A program made the translations under genes and the position numbers. Below are positions 8,227 through 17,242 of a DNA stretch of 64,000 nucleotides, piece after piece. The DNA comes from Glutamicibacter sp002979865 (GTDB taxonomy: Bacteria > Actinomycetota > Actinomycetes > Actinomycetales > Micrococcaceae): contig NZ_CP188297.1 in NCBI RefSeq assembly GCF_050030965.1, positions 744,001-808,000 of the forward strand, read 5' to 3'. The stretch's first letter is position 1, and every line of letters begins with the position of its first letter. The notes under the pieces are model-generated. The model ran no database searches, was not told where the DNA came from, and worked only from the letters and a program-made list of their open reading frames with translations.

Positions 8227-9387
8227 GTGAGCTTTCCAAAAATTGGTGTGATTGGTGGCGGGCAGCTAGCCCGAATGATGGCCCCCGAGGCCCTGAACCT
8301 AGGTTTCGAACTGCATGTTCTTGCCGAAGGTCCTGATGTTTCAGCTGCGCGAAGCGTTCCCGACGCTCCTGTAGGCGACTACAAAGACCTCGAAACCCTG
8401 CGTGAATTCGCCAAGGGCAAGGACGTTGTCACCTTTGACCACGAGCACGTGCCCAACGAATTCTTGACCACCCTGATCAATGAGGGCGTCAACATCCAGC
8501 CCCGTCCGGCTGCGCTGATCCATGCCCAGGACAAGCTGGTCATGCGCGAGGCCATCGAACGCCTCGGACTTCCGAACCCTGCGTGGGCCAAGGTTGACGA
8601 TGTCGATGCCCTGATCGCTTTCGGTGAGCAGACCGGCTGGCCCATTGTGCTCAAGACCCCGCGCGGCGGCTACGACGGCAAGGGCGTGCGCATGCTGGAC
8701 AATGCCCAAGACGCCAAGGATTCCGCCGACTGGTTCGCCCATGGCCCGCTGCTGGCCGAGGACAAGGTCGAGTTCTCCCGCGAACTTTCCGCGTTGGTAG
8801 CCCGCACCCCTTCAGGCGAGGCCAAGGCTTGGCCCGTGGTCCACACCATCCAGGTTGATGGAGTCTGCGATGAAGTGATCGCGCCTGCCCAGGATATTGA
8901 CGAAGCCACCGCGGCCACCGCAGCCGATGCGGCCTTGCGCATCGCCGAAGAATTCGGCGTCACCGGAGTCATGGCCGCAGAGCTCTTTGAAACCCCGGGT
9001 TCAGGAGCCGGTTTCGTGATCAACGAATTGGCCATGCGCCCGCACAACACCGGCCACTGGACCATGAACGGTTCGGTCACCAGCCAATTCGAGCAGCACC
9101 TGCGTGCGGTTCTGGATCTGCCGCTGGGCGAAACCCGCGAGCTGGGCGTGACTGTGATGAAGAACTACCTCGGCGGCGCCAACCAGGACCTCTACTCGGC
9201 TTTCCAAGCCGCCTTGGCCGCAGCGCCAGAAGTCAAAGTCCATGCCTACGGCAAGTCCGTGCGCCCGGGCCGCAAGATCGGCCACGTCAACGTTGTGGCT
9301 AACGCCGGGCAAAGCGTAGATGAACTTCGTTCGCAGGCCAATAAGGTTGCCGCGCTCATCCGCGACGGCATCGAAGCCGCCGTCTAG
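8227..9387 (+). CDS. purK: 5-(carboxyamino)imidazole ribonucleotide synthase
   Basis: A 386-residue ATP-grasp enzyme that carboxylates aminoimidazole ribonucleotide with bicarbonate and ATP in de novo purine synthesis. Visible features are the N-terminal IGVIGGGQLARMM nucleotide-binding loop, the GWPIVLKTPRGGYDGKG ATP-grasp lysine/glycine loop near residue 137, and FVINELAMRPHNTGHWT with metal ligands near residue 260. Length is normal for PurK. It starts at GTG, with a leaderless-type promoter. purE follows after 74 bp, and the two products act consecutively. Confidence 0.97.
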   Translation: MSFPKIGVIGGGQLARMMAPEALNLGFELHVLAEGPDVSAARSVPDAPVGDYKDLETLREFAKGKDVVTFDHEHVPNEFLTTLINEGVNIQPRPAALIHAQDKLVMREAIERLGLPNPAWAKVDDVDALIAFGEQTGWPIVLKTPRGGYDGKGVRMLDNAQDAKDSADWFAHGPLLAEDKVEFSRELSALVARTPSGEAKAWPVVHTIQVDGVCDEVIAPAQDIDEATAATAADAALRIAEEFGVTGVMAAELFETPGSGAGFVINELAMRPHNTGHWTMNGSVTSQFEQHLRAVLDLPLGETRELGVTVMKNYLGGANQDLYSAFQAALAAAPEVKVHAYGKSVRPGRKIGHVNVVANAGQSVDELRSQANKVAALIRDGIEAAV

Positions 9388-9401
9388 ACTTTATTTTGAT
9401 C

Positions 9402-9435
9402 AAGAGCCGCTGCCGCGTACCGGGCAGCGGCTCTT
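9402..9435. terminator. Hairpin between purK and purE
   Basis: A perfect 13-bp stem (AAGAGCCGCTGCC and its complement) with an 8-base loop. There is no U-tract on the plus side, so it may be a weak terminator or an RNA processing/stability element within the purKE unit. Confidence 0.55.
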
Positions 9436-9461
9436 ACTAGAACACCGCAAGGAAATATCTC

Positions 9462-9992
9462 ATGTCTGAAGCACCACTGGTCGGCCTCGTAATGGGTTCT
9501 GATTCCGATTGGCCGGTCATGCGCCTGGCCGCACAAGCACTGGCCGAATTCGGAATCCCTTTTGAAGCGGACGTCGTTTCGGCGCACCGCATGCCAGAAG
9601 AAATGATCGATTACGGCAAGAATGCCCACGAACGCGGACTGCGCACAATCATCGCCGGCGCAGGCGGTGCAGCGCATCTTCCGGGCATGCTTGCAGCTGT
9701 TACACCGCTGCCGGTGATCGGAGTTCCAGTTCCACTGGCTAAACTAGATGGAATGGACTCCCTGCTCTCCATCGTCCAGATGCCTGCAGGAGTCCCCGTA
9801 GCAACTGTTTCCATTGGCGGAGCACGCAATGCCGGCCTGCTGGCTGTGCGCATGCTCGCAGCGGGAACCGATGAGCTAGCCGAATCGTTACAGGTAAAGT
9901 TGCTTCAGTTTGCAGATTCACTGCGCGAGCAAGCCCATGCCAAAGGTTCGGCTTTGCGCGCTGAAGTTGCCAACGAGAATTTCGCTTCCTAG
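9462..9992 (+). CDS. purE: 5-(carboxyamino)imidazole ribonucleotide mutase
   Basis: A 176-residue class I PurE, which converts N5-CAIR made by PurK into CAIR. The signatures are VGLVMGSDSDWPVM (phosphate/substrate loop with the SDSD motif) at residues 8-21, the SAHRMPEEM active-site histidine region near 45, and the GAGGAAHLPGMLAA loop near 66. An AAGGAA ribosome-binding site lies before the ATG. Length and motifs match bacterial PurE. Confidence 0.97.
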   Translation: MSEAPLVGLVMGSDSDWPVMRLAAQALAEFGIPFEADVVSAHRMPEEMIDYGKNAHERGLRTIIAGAGGAAHLPGMLAAVTPLPVIGVPVPLAKLDGMDSLLSIVQMPAGVPVATVSIGGARNAGLLAVRMLAAGTDELAESLQVKLLQFADSLREQAHAKGSALRAEVANENFAS

Positions 9993-10009
9993 GGAAAGTC
10001 CAAAAGTAC

Positions 10010-11635
10010 ATGGGTTCTGCCAGTCACCGCGCACCAAGTCCGTTGCGCCAGCCGGAGACCATCAGCTCTCCGCAGCGCAGCAAGCGGGCTCTGATCCTGG
10101 TCCTGCTGACCATCTTCTTCCCCGGCGGCGCTCAGCTGGTCGCGGGAAATCGCAAGCTTGGACGGATCGCAGTGTCCATCACCATGGCCTGCTGGCTGGC
10201 TATTCTTGCGCTGGTTGCCCTGTACTTCATTGATCGTTCGATCATTCTCGGCTGGGTTGCCCACCCGAACTTCCAGCTGTTCTTGATCATCGTGCTCGGC
10301 ACGCTGGCCCTGGGCTGGCTGATCATGTTCATCAACACCTTGGTGATTATCCGGCCTAAGCTGCTGGCCCCTGGCATGCGTGCGATCGTTACCATTTTCA
10401 CCCTGGCAGCCGTGGTGGCCACCAGCGGTGTCTTCATCTACGGCGCCTCGCTGCTGAATACCGGACGCGAAACCATTGTGGCCGTATTCGATGAAGGACC
10501 CGCCTTCGAGCCAGTCGACGGGCGCTACAACATCGCAGTGTTCGGTGCCGACTCCGGTGCCAACCGCGAAGGCGTCCGCACCGACGTTGCGGCTCTGCTT
10601 TCTGTTGATGCCAAAACCGGCAAGAGCCTGCTGATCTCGGTGCCGCGCAACTTCCAGAGCGCACGCTTCGCCCCGGGCTCGCCCATGGAGAAGATCTGGC
10701 CCGAAGGCTACAACTGCGGCGACGAATGCATCTTCAACGCCATCTACCGCAATGCCGAAACCGAGCACGCCGATGCGTTCCCCGAGTCCGTGAAGAACGT
10801 CGGCGCGCAAGCTGCCATGGACGCGCTGGAAGGCACCACAGGGCTACCTGTCCAGGGCTACGTCATGATCAACATGGCCGGGTTCGAGCAGTTTGTCGAC
10901 GCATTGGGCGGGGTCACCATCGACTCCGGCGGATGGGTTCCCTACAACGGGAAATACCACGAAAACAGCACCGTGCGCACGCACTGGTTCGCACCGGGCA
11001 CCCACGAATTCACCGGCAAGCAGGCATTGTGGTTTGCTCGCTCACGCGACTTCACCGATGACTACCACCGCATCAAGCGCCAGCAGTGCTTGCAGCAGGG
11101 AATCATCAAGCAGTTCAAGCCGCAAACGATCCTGAGCAATTTCACTTCGATCATGTCCGCCGGTGAACAGCTGGTTGAAACCGACATTCCAGCAGGTCAG
11201 CTCGGTTCCTTCGTATCCCTGGCCGAGAAGGTCTCCAAGGAGCCAATGGCCCGCTTGACCCTCGGTGCGCCGGACTTCGAACGCAGCTTCTCCACCTACC
11301 CCGACTTCGACAAGCTGCAAGAGCGTATCCAGACGTTGATCGCAAAGCAGAACGAGCCGGAGAAGAAGAAGGAAAAGAAGAAGGACAATCCTGAAAAGAG
11401 CGAGGACACCTCCAAGTCCTCGGCTCCGGAAGAAACAACCCAGGCTTCCGAAGAAGCGCCGGAAACCACTGACGTGAACAATGCTCCGAAGCTGTCGAAA
11501 GAGGACAGCCCGGAAATCACCCAGCCAGATGGCAGCCCGATCACCGAAGAGTACCTGGTGCAATTGGAAATGGCCGGCTACCGCACGTTGATTTCAGAGA
11601 TCGCGGCCAATAACGACGAATGCTCGGTTCCGTAA
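10010..11635 (+). CDS. LytR-CpsA-Psr (LCP) family cell-wall polymer ligase
   Basis: A 541-residue membrane protein. The N-terminus has about four hydrophobic segments (residues 27-46, 54-73, 89-113, 124-149), more than the single anchor of classic LCP proteins. The extracytoplasmic LCP domain starts near residue 172 (YNIAVFGADSG) and carries the conserved NREGVRTDVAALLSVD and LLISVPRNFQ motifs with the arginines and aspartates that bind the polyprenyl-pyrophosphate substrate. The C-terminal 95 residues are a charged Lys/Glu/Pro/Ser-rich tail. LCP enzymes attach teichoic acids, arabinogalactan or capsule to peptidoglycan; which polymer is used here is unknown. It sits between purE and manA. 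Confidence 0.92.
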   Translation: MGSASHRAPSPLRQPETISSPQRSKRALILVLLTIFFPGGAQLVAGNRKLGRIAVSITMACWLAILALVALYFIDRSIILGWVAHPNFQLFLIIVLGTLALGWLIMFINTLVIIRPKLLAPGMRAIVTIFTLAAVVATSGVFIYGASLLNTGRETIVAVFDEGPAFEPVDGRYNIAVFGADSGANREGVRTDVAALLSVDAKTGKSLLISVPRNFQSARFAPGSPMEKIWPEGYNCGDECIFNAIYRNAETEHADAFPESVKNVGAQAAMDALEGTTGLPVQGYVMINMAGFEQFVDALGGVTIDSGGWVPYNGKYHENSTVRTHWFAPGTHEFTGKQALWFARSRDFTDDYHRIKRQQCLQQGIIKQFKPQTILSNFTSIMSAGEQLVETDIPAGQLGSFVSLAEKVSKEPMARLTLGAPDFERSFSTYPDFDKLQERIQTLIAKQNEPEKKKEKKKDNPEKSEDTSKSSAPEETTQASEEAPETTDVNNAPKLSKEDSPEITQPDGSPITEEYLVQLEMAGYRTLISEIAANNDECSVP

Positions 11636-11687
11636 ACGGTTAAGACCCCCCGACCGCCATGCGACCCAACTACCGCTCCTGAAAGGC

Positions 11688-11693
11688 TATGGT
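11688..11693 (+). promoter_or_regulatory. -10 element of manA (leaderless type)
   Basis: TATGGT lies 8 bases before the GTG start of manA and no ribosome-binding site is correctly spaced, pointing to a leaderless transcript. Confidence 0.45.
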
Positions 11694-11701
11694 CAAAAGA
11701 C

Positions 11702-12910
11702 GTGTTCGAGTTGAAAAACGCGATTAGGGACTACCACTGGGGATCTGCTTCGCAGATTTCCGATCTGCTCGATCTGCCCGCGGAAACCACCCCGCAGGCC
11801 GAGATGTGGCTCGGTGCCCATCCCGGGTGCCCGAGCCGGATCTCCGATAGCGGGACAGCGCTCAATGATTTCATCGCCGAGGATCCAGAGCACATACTGG
11901 GTTCAGCAGTCGCCCAGCGCTACGGACGTCTGCCCTACCTGTTCAAGGTGCTCTCGGCGACCCAGCCGCTGTCGATCCAGACTCACCCCACGCTGAAGCA
12001 GGCCCAAGAGCGTTTCGCCCAGGAAAACGCGGACGGCAAGCCGTTGGATGCTGCTGACCGCAACTACCGCGATGACAACCACAAGCCGGAGATGCTCTTT
12101 GCCCTGACCGACTTCGTGGCGCTATCGGGCTTCCGCCAACCAGCGCAGATTGTTGAAGACCTGCAGATCCTGGCCGCGCAGCTGCCGGACTCGGCGCATG
12201 CCCCGATAGGCCAGCTGCTCGACCTGCTGCAGGGCACCGATCCGCTGGCCCGGACTTTCAAGCATGTGCTGACCGCGGGGGACGAAATTTCCCAGCTGGT
12301 AGCGCAGATCAGCGAAGCAGTGGCAGGCAGCCCCGAATTGCACGGCAATGCCCATTTCGCCGAGCTAGCCTCGATCAACAAGATCTATCCTGGCGATCCG
12401 GGGGTCTTGGTCGCACTGCTGCTGAATTTGATCTTCCTGGAGCCTGGCCAGGCCATCAGCCTGGGCGCCGGCAACGTCCACGCCTACCTGCGCGGTTTGG
12501 GAATCGAGGTCATGGCCAATTCGGATAATGTGCTGCGTGGAGGCCTGACCAGCAAGCATATCGATGTTCCCGAACTGCTGGACGTCACCATTGCCGCCCC
12601 CTCCCCTGCCCCGATCCTGGAGCCGGTGGCCCTTGATACCCATGACCGCTTGTACAAGCCCGACTTCGAAGAGTTCCAGCTGCAGGTACTCGATCCCATA
12701 GAGCCGGGCCTTGCCGCTGATCTGCAGCTGCACGGTGCCGCTGTGCTGCTGTGCACCGCCGGTGAGTTCCTGGTAGCCACGCGTGAAGGCGAACGCAGCA
12801 TCAGCCGCGGGCAGTCGTTGTTCCTCACCGCGGCCGAACTGCCAGCCACCGCCATCTTGCAGGGCACCGTTCCGGGCCAGCTCTTCGCAGCCAGCGCCCA
12901 GATCGACTAG
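11702..12910 (+). CDS. manA: Mannose-6-phosphate isomerase, class I
   Basis: A 402-residue type I phosphomannose isomerase, which interconverts fructose-6-phosphate and mannose-6-phosphate and so feeds GDP-mannose for glycans and lipoglycans. Seen are the zinc-site motifs QTHPTLKQAQERF (about residue 97) and NHKPEMLFALTDF (about 121), and the PMI signature region YLRGLGIEVMANSDNVLRGGL near 262. It starts at GTG. A perfect hairpin terminator follows. The next enzyme towards GDP-mannose, manC, is near 60 kb in this window. Confidence 0.95.
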   Translation: MFELKNAIRDYHWGSASQISDLLDLPAETTPQAEMWLGAHPGCPSRISDSGTALNDFIAEDPEHILGSAVAQRYGRLPYLFKVLSATQPLSIQTHPTLKQAQERFAQENADGKPLDAADRNYRDDNHKPEMLFALTDFVALSGFRQPAQIVEDLQILAAQLPDSAHAPIGQLLDLLQGTDPLARTFKHVLTAGDEISQLVAQISEAVAGSPELHGNAHFAELASINKIYPGDPGVLVALLLNLIFLEPGQAISLGAGNVHAYLRGLGIEVMANSDNVLRGGLTSKHIDVPELLDVTIAAPSPAPILEPVALDTHDRLYKPDFEEFQLQVLDPIEPGLAADLQLHGAAVLLCTAGEFLVATREGERSISRGQSLFLTAAELPATAILQGTVPGQLFAASAQID

Positions 12911-12955
12911 CTGCACTGCACTGAGGCCCTTCGTGGCACTATAGGGGCCAAACGC

Positions 12956-13002
12956 AAAACTGCGAGCCATGGACTTGAATCAAGTCCATGGCTCGCAGTT
13001 TT
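12956..13002. terminator. Bidirectional terminator between manA and glpX
   Basis: A perfect 22-bp inverted repeat (arms 12956-12977 and 12981-13002) with a 3-base centre. The arms begin AAAA and end TTTT, so each strand has a U-run after the stem. It lies between the convergent manA and glpX genes and can end both transcripts. Confidence 0.93.
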
Positions 13003-13017
13003 GCAATCAGATGCGGA

Positions 13018-14052
13018 TTAGCGGGTGTAGGCTTCCCACTTATCCTGGTGGTGCTCACCCTCGACGAAGCGGATGGTGCCGGACTTGGCACGCATGACGA
13101 TCGACTGGGTGTGGATGCGGTTGTCCTTGTAGCGGACACCGCGCAGCAGGTCGCCATCGGTGATGCCGGTCGCTGCGAAGTAGCAGTTATCCGAGGTCAC
13201 CAAGTCGTTCGTGGTCAGCACGCGGCCCAATTCGTGGCCGGCGTCGATGGCCTTCTGCTTCTCGTCGTCATCAGTTGGCCACAGGCGGCCCTGGATCACG
13301 CCGCCCAGCGCCTTGATAGCGCAGGCGGTCACGATGCCTTCAGGGGTGCCGCCGACACCCATCAGCGCGTCAACGCCGGTGCCTTCGCGGGTTGCGGCGA
13401 TGGCGCCGGCAACGTCACCGTCCATAATCAGCTTGGTGCGGGCACCAGCCGCGCGGATCTCCTCGATCAGGCCAGCGTGGCGTGGGCGGTCCAGGATGGT
13501 CACAGTCACCTGGCTGACCTTCTTGCCCTTGGCCTTGGCGATCAGATGCAGGTTCTGCTTCACTGGCAGGCGGAGGTCAACGAGCTCGGCTGCCTCTGGC
13601 CCGGTGACCAGCTTCTCCATGTAGAACACGGCGGAGGGGTCGAACATCGAACCGCGGTCGGCTACGGCCAACACGGACAGGGCGTTGTTCAGGCCCAGCG
13701 CGGTCAGACGGGTTCCGTCAATCGGGTCGACTGCGACGTCGCATTCGGCGCCGGTGCCGCTGCCAACCTGTTCTCCGTTGAACAGCATTGGAGCTTCGTC
13801 TTTTTCACCTTCGCCAATCACGACAACGCCGTTGAAGTTCACGGTGGACAGCAAGCCGCGCATGGCGTCGACTGCGGCACCGTCTGCGGCATTCTTGTCA
13901 CCGAATCCGACCCACGGCGAGGAAGCGATGGCTGCCGCTTCGGTTGCACGCACCAGCTCCAGTGCTAGGTTGCGGTCCGGCTCCGCGTCGGAAACCGACA
14001 GTCGCGGAGAAAGGTGGGCATAATTGTTCTTTTCGGTCACGAAAGATCCCAT
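13018..14052 (-). CDS. glpX: Class II fructose-1,6-bisphosphatase
   Basis: GlpX-type fructose bisphosphatase, the gluconeogenic step most actinobacteria rely on. Motifs are GVVVIGEGEKDEAPML (metal-binding glutamates), DVAVDPIDGTRLTALG (the DPIDGT metal/phosphate signature) and LIMDGDVAGAIA. With the ATG at 14052 the protein has 344 residues. In-frame alternatives are TTG at 14082 and GTG at 14040. A TAGAAT -10 box at 14091-14096 places the transcript start close to 14084, which makes the TTG start unlikely. Convergent with manA. Confidence 0.95.
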   Translation of the reverse strand: MGSFVTEKNNYAHLSPRLSVSDAEPDRNLALELVRATEAAAIASSPWVGFGDKNAADGAAVDAMRGLLSTVNFNGVVVIGEGEKDEAPMLFNGEQVGSGTGAECDVAVDPIDGTRLTALGLNNALSVLAVADRGSMFDPSAVFYMEKLVTGPEAAELVDLRLPVKQNLHLIAKAKGKKVSQVTVTILDRPRHAGLIEEIRAAGARTKLIMDGDVAGAIAATREGTGVDALMGVGGTPEGIVTACAIKALGGVIQGRLWPTDDDEKQKAIDAGHELGRVLTTNDLVTSDNCYFAATGITDGDLLRGVRYKDNRIHTQSIVMRAKSGTIRFVEGEHHQDKWEAYTR

Positions 14053-14208
14053 CACTGAGTCGTAGTCATTGCGCCTATGCAAACAAGGACATTCTATCCT
14101 CTAGAGTTTTCGCTTTACAGTTCGTGTCGGGAGTGCCTGCTCATAGTTCGACGTGCGTTTGGGCACTCTGGTTCGAATTCCACAGAATCTTCGGGGAGAA
14201 TAGAAGGC

Positions 14209-14883
14209 GTGCAACCTGAGAAGAACACCGAGAACAGCGTCCCGGCTACCGGCAACACGGCCAACGGTACCCAGACGCCTGCTGCGTCCCCTCGAAGCCT
14301 CGACGATCCGAATGCCACCTTCGAGGATCTGCCGTACAAGCCGCAGCTCACCGAGAAGCAGGCCAAGCGCGCGAACCAGACCTTCAAGGGCATGGTGCTG
14401 TCCATCGGCTTCACGGTTGCCATACTCATTCCGGTGCTCATGCTCAACCCGCCGCCCAAGGACGACGCGTTTGAAAGCGACGTCAACCTGCAGGCCACCG
14501 CGGAACAGACGGAACAGATTTCTGGCTTTGAGATCTTCGCCCCGGAACTGGGCGAGAAGGAATACGCGAACTTCGCTCGCTGGCAGGCTAACACTGCACA
14601 GGGTGTTCCCTATTGGGAATGCGGCCTCGTCTTCGAAGACAAGAACTTCGTGTGGGTTCGCCAGGCTGCTGACGCCAACCCGACATGGATTGCCCTGATC
14701 ACCGATGCGGCGACGCCAACCGAAACTCGCACCATCGGCGGAGCGCAGTGGGAAGTGCGCATCAAGGACCAGAGCACGTACCTGATCTCCGAGTTCAAGG
14801 ACTCCACCGTCGTACTTTCCAGTGACACCTCGGCCGAACAGCTGAACAGTGTTGCCGAACAGGTCGCTAGCGAGCTGGATTAA
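14209..14883 (+). CDS. DUF4245 family membrane protein
   Basis: Start chosen at GTG 14209 (VQPEKNTENS) because a GGGGAG sequence lies upstream at about 14193; a longer frame reaching back to 14077 would overlap the glpX promoter and has no supporting site. The product has 224 residues: a polar N-terminus of about 60 residues, one membrane helix at about 62-79 (MVLSIGFTVAILIPVLML), then an extracytoplasmic DUF4245 domain containing WECGLVFEDKNFVWVRQ. The family is actinobacterial and has no proven function. It is commonly next to glpX, as here. Confidence 0.85.
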   Translation: MQPEKNTENSVPATGNTANGTQTPAASPRSLDDPNATFEDLPYKPQLTEKQAKRANQTFKGMVLSIGFTVAILIPVLMLNPPPKDDAFESDVNLQATAEQTEQISGFEIFAPELGEKEYANFARWQANTAQGVPYWECGLVFEDKNFVWVRQAADANPTWIALITDAATPTETRTIGGAQWEVRIKDQSTYLISEFKDSTVVLSSDTSAEQLNSVAEQVASELD

Positions 14884-14936
14884 GTCACGTTCACGGGAAA
14901 AGCCAGTCATATATTCGATATTCGAACAGCATCCCG

Positions 14937-14942
14937 TAGAAT
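14937..14942 (+). promoter_or_regulatory. -10 element of carbonic anhydrase gene (leaderless type)
   Basis: TAGAAT ends 7 bases before the ATG at 14950 and there is no Shine-Dalgarno sequence. A poor -35 candidate (TTCGAT) lies about 17 bases further upstream. Confidence 0.5.
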
Positions 14943-14949
14943 CTGAGTC

Positions 14950-15579
14950 ATGCTCTCTGAATCAACACAACCGACCCTGACGCCTAAAGAGGCTTGGGAA
15001 AAGCTCAGCGCCGGCAATTTCCGTTTCGTCAACGAAGATACCCAGCACCCCAACCAGGACAGTGCTCGGCGGCAGAAGTTGATCTCCGGCCAGGAACCTT
15101 TCGCTGTCATCTTCGGCTGCTCTGATTCCCGCCTTGCGGCAGAGATCATTTTCGATGTGGGTTTGGGCGACATGTTCGTGGTGCGTACCGCAGGCCATGT
15201 CCTGGATCCAGCAAGCCTCGGTTCATTGGAATTCGCCGTTGACGCCCTGAACGTGCCGTTGATCGTCATCCTCGGGCATAACTCCTGCGGTGCGATTACC
15301 AGCGCCATCCAAGCCAAGGAAACTGGCAACATGCCCAAGGGCTTCGTTCGCGACCTGGTCGAGCACATCACCCCTTCAGTCCATGCCGCCGAACGCAAGG
15401 GCATCACCGACGTGAACGGCACCGTTGTCGAGCACGTCAAGCAGACCACCGACCGTCTCGTCGACCTGTCCAGCATCATCGCGCTGGCCATCGAAGAGGG
15501 CCGCACCGCGGTCGCCGGCGTTGCCTACCACCTGCACGATGGCCGTGCCCAGCTGGTCTCCAGCCTGGGCCTCGACTAG
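14950..15579 (+). CDS. Beta-class carbonic anhydrase
   Basis: A 209-residue zinc enzyme that hydrates CO2 to bicarbonate. The zinc ligands are visible in VIFGCSDSRLAAEIIFD (Cys and the Asp-Arg dyad) near residue 56 and in ILGHNSCGAI (His and Cys) near 110. The HTGHVLDPASLGSLEFAVDAL-like stretch (TAGHVLDPASLGSLEFAV) between them is typical of beta-class enzymes. Bicarbonate would be usable by PurK and other carboxylases, though a specific link is only inferred. A short terminator follows the gene. Confidence 0.95.
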   Translation: MLSESTQPTLTPKEAWEKLSAGNFRFVNEDTQHPNQDSARRQKLISGQEPFAVIFGCSDSRLAAEIIFDVGLGDMFVVRTAGHVLDPASLGSLEFAVDALNVPLIVILGHNSCGAITSAIQAKETGNMPKGFVRDLVEHITPSVHAAERKGITDVNGTVVEHVKQTTDRLVDLSSIIALAIEEGRTAVAGVAYHLHDGRAQLVSSLGLD

Positions 15580-15596
15580 AAGCTCCAAGCTTCAGG

Positions 15597-15619
15597 AAAA
15601 GCCTTGTAAAACGGCTTTT
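15597..15619 (+). terminator. Terminator of the carbonic anhydrase gene
   Basis: AAAAGCC and GGCTTTT form a 7-bp stem with a 9-base loop; the right arm supplies a U-run. It lies 18 bases after the stop codon. Confidence 0.7.
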
Positions 15620-15696
15620 ATTCCCAAATCGGTGAAGCGTCACTGTTGGTTGTGATGTTTACGTCAGAGACCTGTCATTCGATGACGGTTCGGGCG

Positions 15697-15702
15697 TACT
15701 CT
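15697..15702 (+). promoter_or_regulatory. -10 element of fumC (leaderless type)
   Basis: TACTCT lies 6 bases before the ATG at 15709. It falls within the longer reading frame starting at 15646 and therefore argues that this longer start is not used. Confidence 0.45.
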
Positions 15703-15708
15703 GGGCTC

Positions 15709-17121
15709 ATGACTAACAGTGACGATTTCCGTATCGAACATGACACCATGGGCGAAGTCCGAGTTCCGGCTCAGGCCCTGTACCGCGCGCAAACCCAGCG
15801 TGCCGTCGATAATTTCCCGATCTCGGGCAAGACCTTGGAATCCTCGCATATCAAGGCCCTGGCCCAGGTCAAGAAGGCCGCCGCACGAGCCAACCTGGCG
15901 CTCGGCGTTCTCGACGAAGAACGCGCTGAGGCCATTGTGGCCGCAGCCGATCAGGTCGCTACCGGGCAGTACGACGAGCACTTCCCCATCGACGTATTCC
16001 AGACCGGTTCCGGAACCAGCTCGAATATGAACACCAACGAAGTTCTCGCCGAATTGGCCACCCGTGCCTTGAAGGCCCGGGACAGCGGCACCGAGATCCA
16101 CCCGAACGACCACGTGAACGCCTCGCAATCTTCCAACGACGTCTTCCCGACGTCCGTGCATGTTGCCGCCACCGGAGCTCTGCTCAATGACCTGGTCCCG
16201 GCCCTCGGAACCTTGGCTTCCTCGCTGGAGGCGAAGTCCGCCGAGTTCAAGGATGTGGTCAAATCCGGCCGCACCCACCTGATGGATGCCACCCCAGTCA
16301 CCCTTGGCCAGGAATTTGGCGGCTACGCAGCACAGGTACGCTACGGCATTGAACGCATCGAAGCGGCCCTGCCACGCGTTGCCGAAGTTCCCCTGGGCGG
16401 CACCGCGGTAGGCACCGGCATCAACACCCCAGACGGCTTCCCGCAGCAGGTCATCGAGTTCCTGCGCGAAGACACCGGCCTGCCCATCACCGAGGCGCGC
16501 AACCATTTCGAAGCACAGGCCAACCGCGACGGACTGGTCGAGGCCTCCGCAGCTTTGCGCACCATCGCTATCTCGCTGATCAAGATCGCCAATGACCTGC
16601 GGTGGATGGGCTCCGGCCCCAACACCGGCTTGGGAGAAATTGCGATCCCTGATCTGCAGCCAGGATCCTCCATCATGCCCGGCAAGGTCAACCCGGTCAT
16701 TTCGGAGGCAACCATCCAGGTAGCAGCCCAGGTCATCGGCAACGACACCGCCATCGCTTGGGCCGGAACCAACGGCGCCTTCGAGCTGAACGTGGGCATC
16801 CCGGTCATGGCCTCCAACCTGCTCGAATCCATTCGCCTGCTGTCCAGCACCTCAACGGTGATGGCCGAAAAGATGATCGACGGCATCAAGGCCAATGTGG
16901 AACGCGCGCGCTTCCTGGCCGAGGCTTCCCCATCGATTGTCACCCCGCTGAATAAGCTGATCGGCTATGAAAACGCAGCCAAGATCGCCAAGAAGGCAGT
17001 CGCCGAGGGGCTGACCGTACGCGAAGCAACCATCGCTTTGGGCTTCGTTGAACGCGGTGAAGTCACTGAGGAACAGCTCGACCAGCTTCTGGATGTTTCC
17101 ACCATGGTGGGCAAGCACTAA
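15709..17121 (+). CDS. fumC: Class II fumarate hydratase
   Basis: A 470-residue iron-independent fumarase, which interconverts fumarate and malate in the TCA cycle. Evidence: FQTGSGTSSNMNTNEV near residue 100, HPNDHVNASQSSNDVFPT near 130, GRTHLMDATPVTLGQEFGGYAAQ near 188, and the fumarase/aspartase signature GSSIMPGKVNPVISE near 320. The start at MTNSDDF is preferred over a 21-residue longer form because of homologous length and the -10 box immediately upstream. It acts directly after succinate dehydrogenase, encoded at the end of this window. Confidence 0.97.
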   Translation: MTNSDDFRIEHDTMGEVRVPAQALYRAQTQRAVDNFPISGKTLESSHIKALAQVKKAAARANLALGVLDEERAEAIVAAADQVATGQYDEHFPIDVFQTGSGTSSNMNTNEVLAELATRALKARDSGTEIHPNDHVNASQSSNDVFPTSVHVAATGALLNDLVPALGTLASSLEAKSAEFKDVVKSGRTHLMDATPVTLGQEFGGYAAQVRYGIERIEAALPRVAEVPLGGTAVGTGINTPDGFPQQVIEFLREDTGLPITEARNHFEAQANRDGLVEASAALRTIAISLIKIANDLRWMGSGPNTGLGEIAIPDLQPGSSIMPGKVNPVISEATIQVAAQVIGNDTAIAWAGTNGAFELNVGIPVMASNLLESIRLLSSTSTVMAEKMIDGIKANVERARFLAEASPSIVTPLNKLIGYENAAKIAKKAVAEGLTVREATIALGFVERGEVTEEQLDQLLDVSTMVGKH

Positions 17122-17144
17122 TTCCCTGCTGCTCCACCCCTGCT

Positions 17145-17183
17145 GCTACCGCGGCTCGATGCTCGGCATCGGGTCGCGGTAGC
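17145..17183 (+). terminator. Terminator of fumC
   Basis: GCTACCGCG and CGCGGTAGC pair over 9 bp with an inner GATGC/GCATC stem; GTACTTT follows. It lies 24 bases after the fumC stop codon. Confidence 0.75.
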
Positions 17184-17230
17184 GTACTTTAACCCGGGAA
17201 AACAGACTCCTACTTATCGGTAACATCTGC

Positions 17231-17236
17231 TAGCCT
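17231..17236 (+). promoter_or_regulatory. -10 element of the dipeptidase gene (leaderless type)
   Basis: TAGCCT ends 6 bases before the ATG at 17243; no ribosome-binding site is present. A second possible hexamer, TAACAT, is at 17221. Confidence 0.4.
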
Positions 17237-17242
17237 CCACCT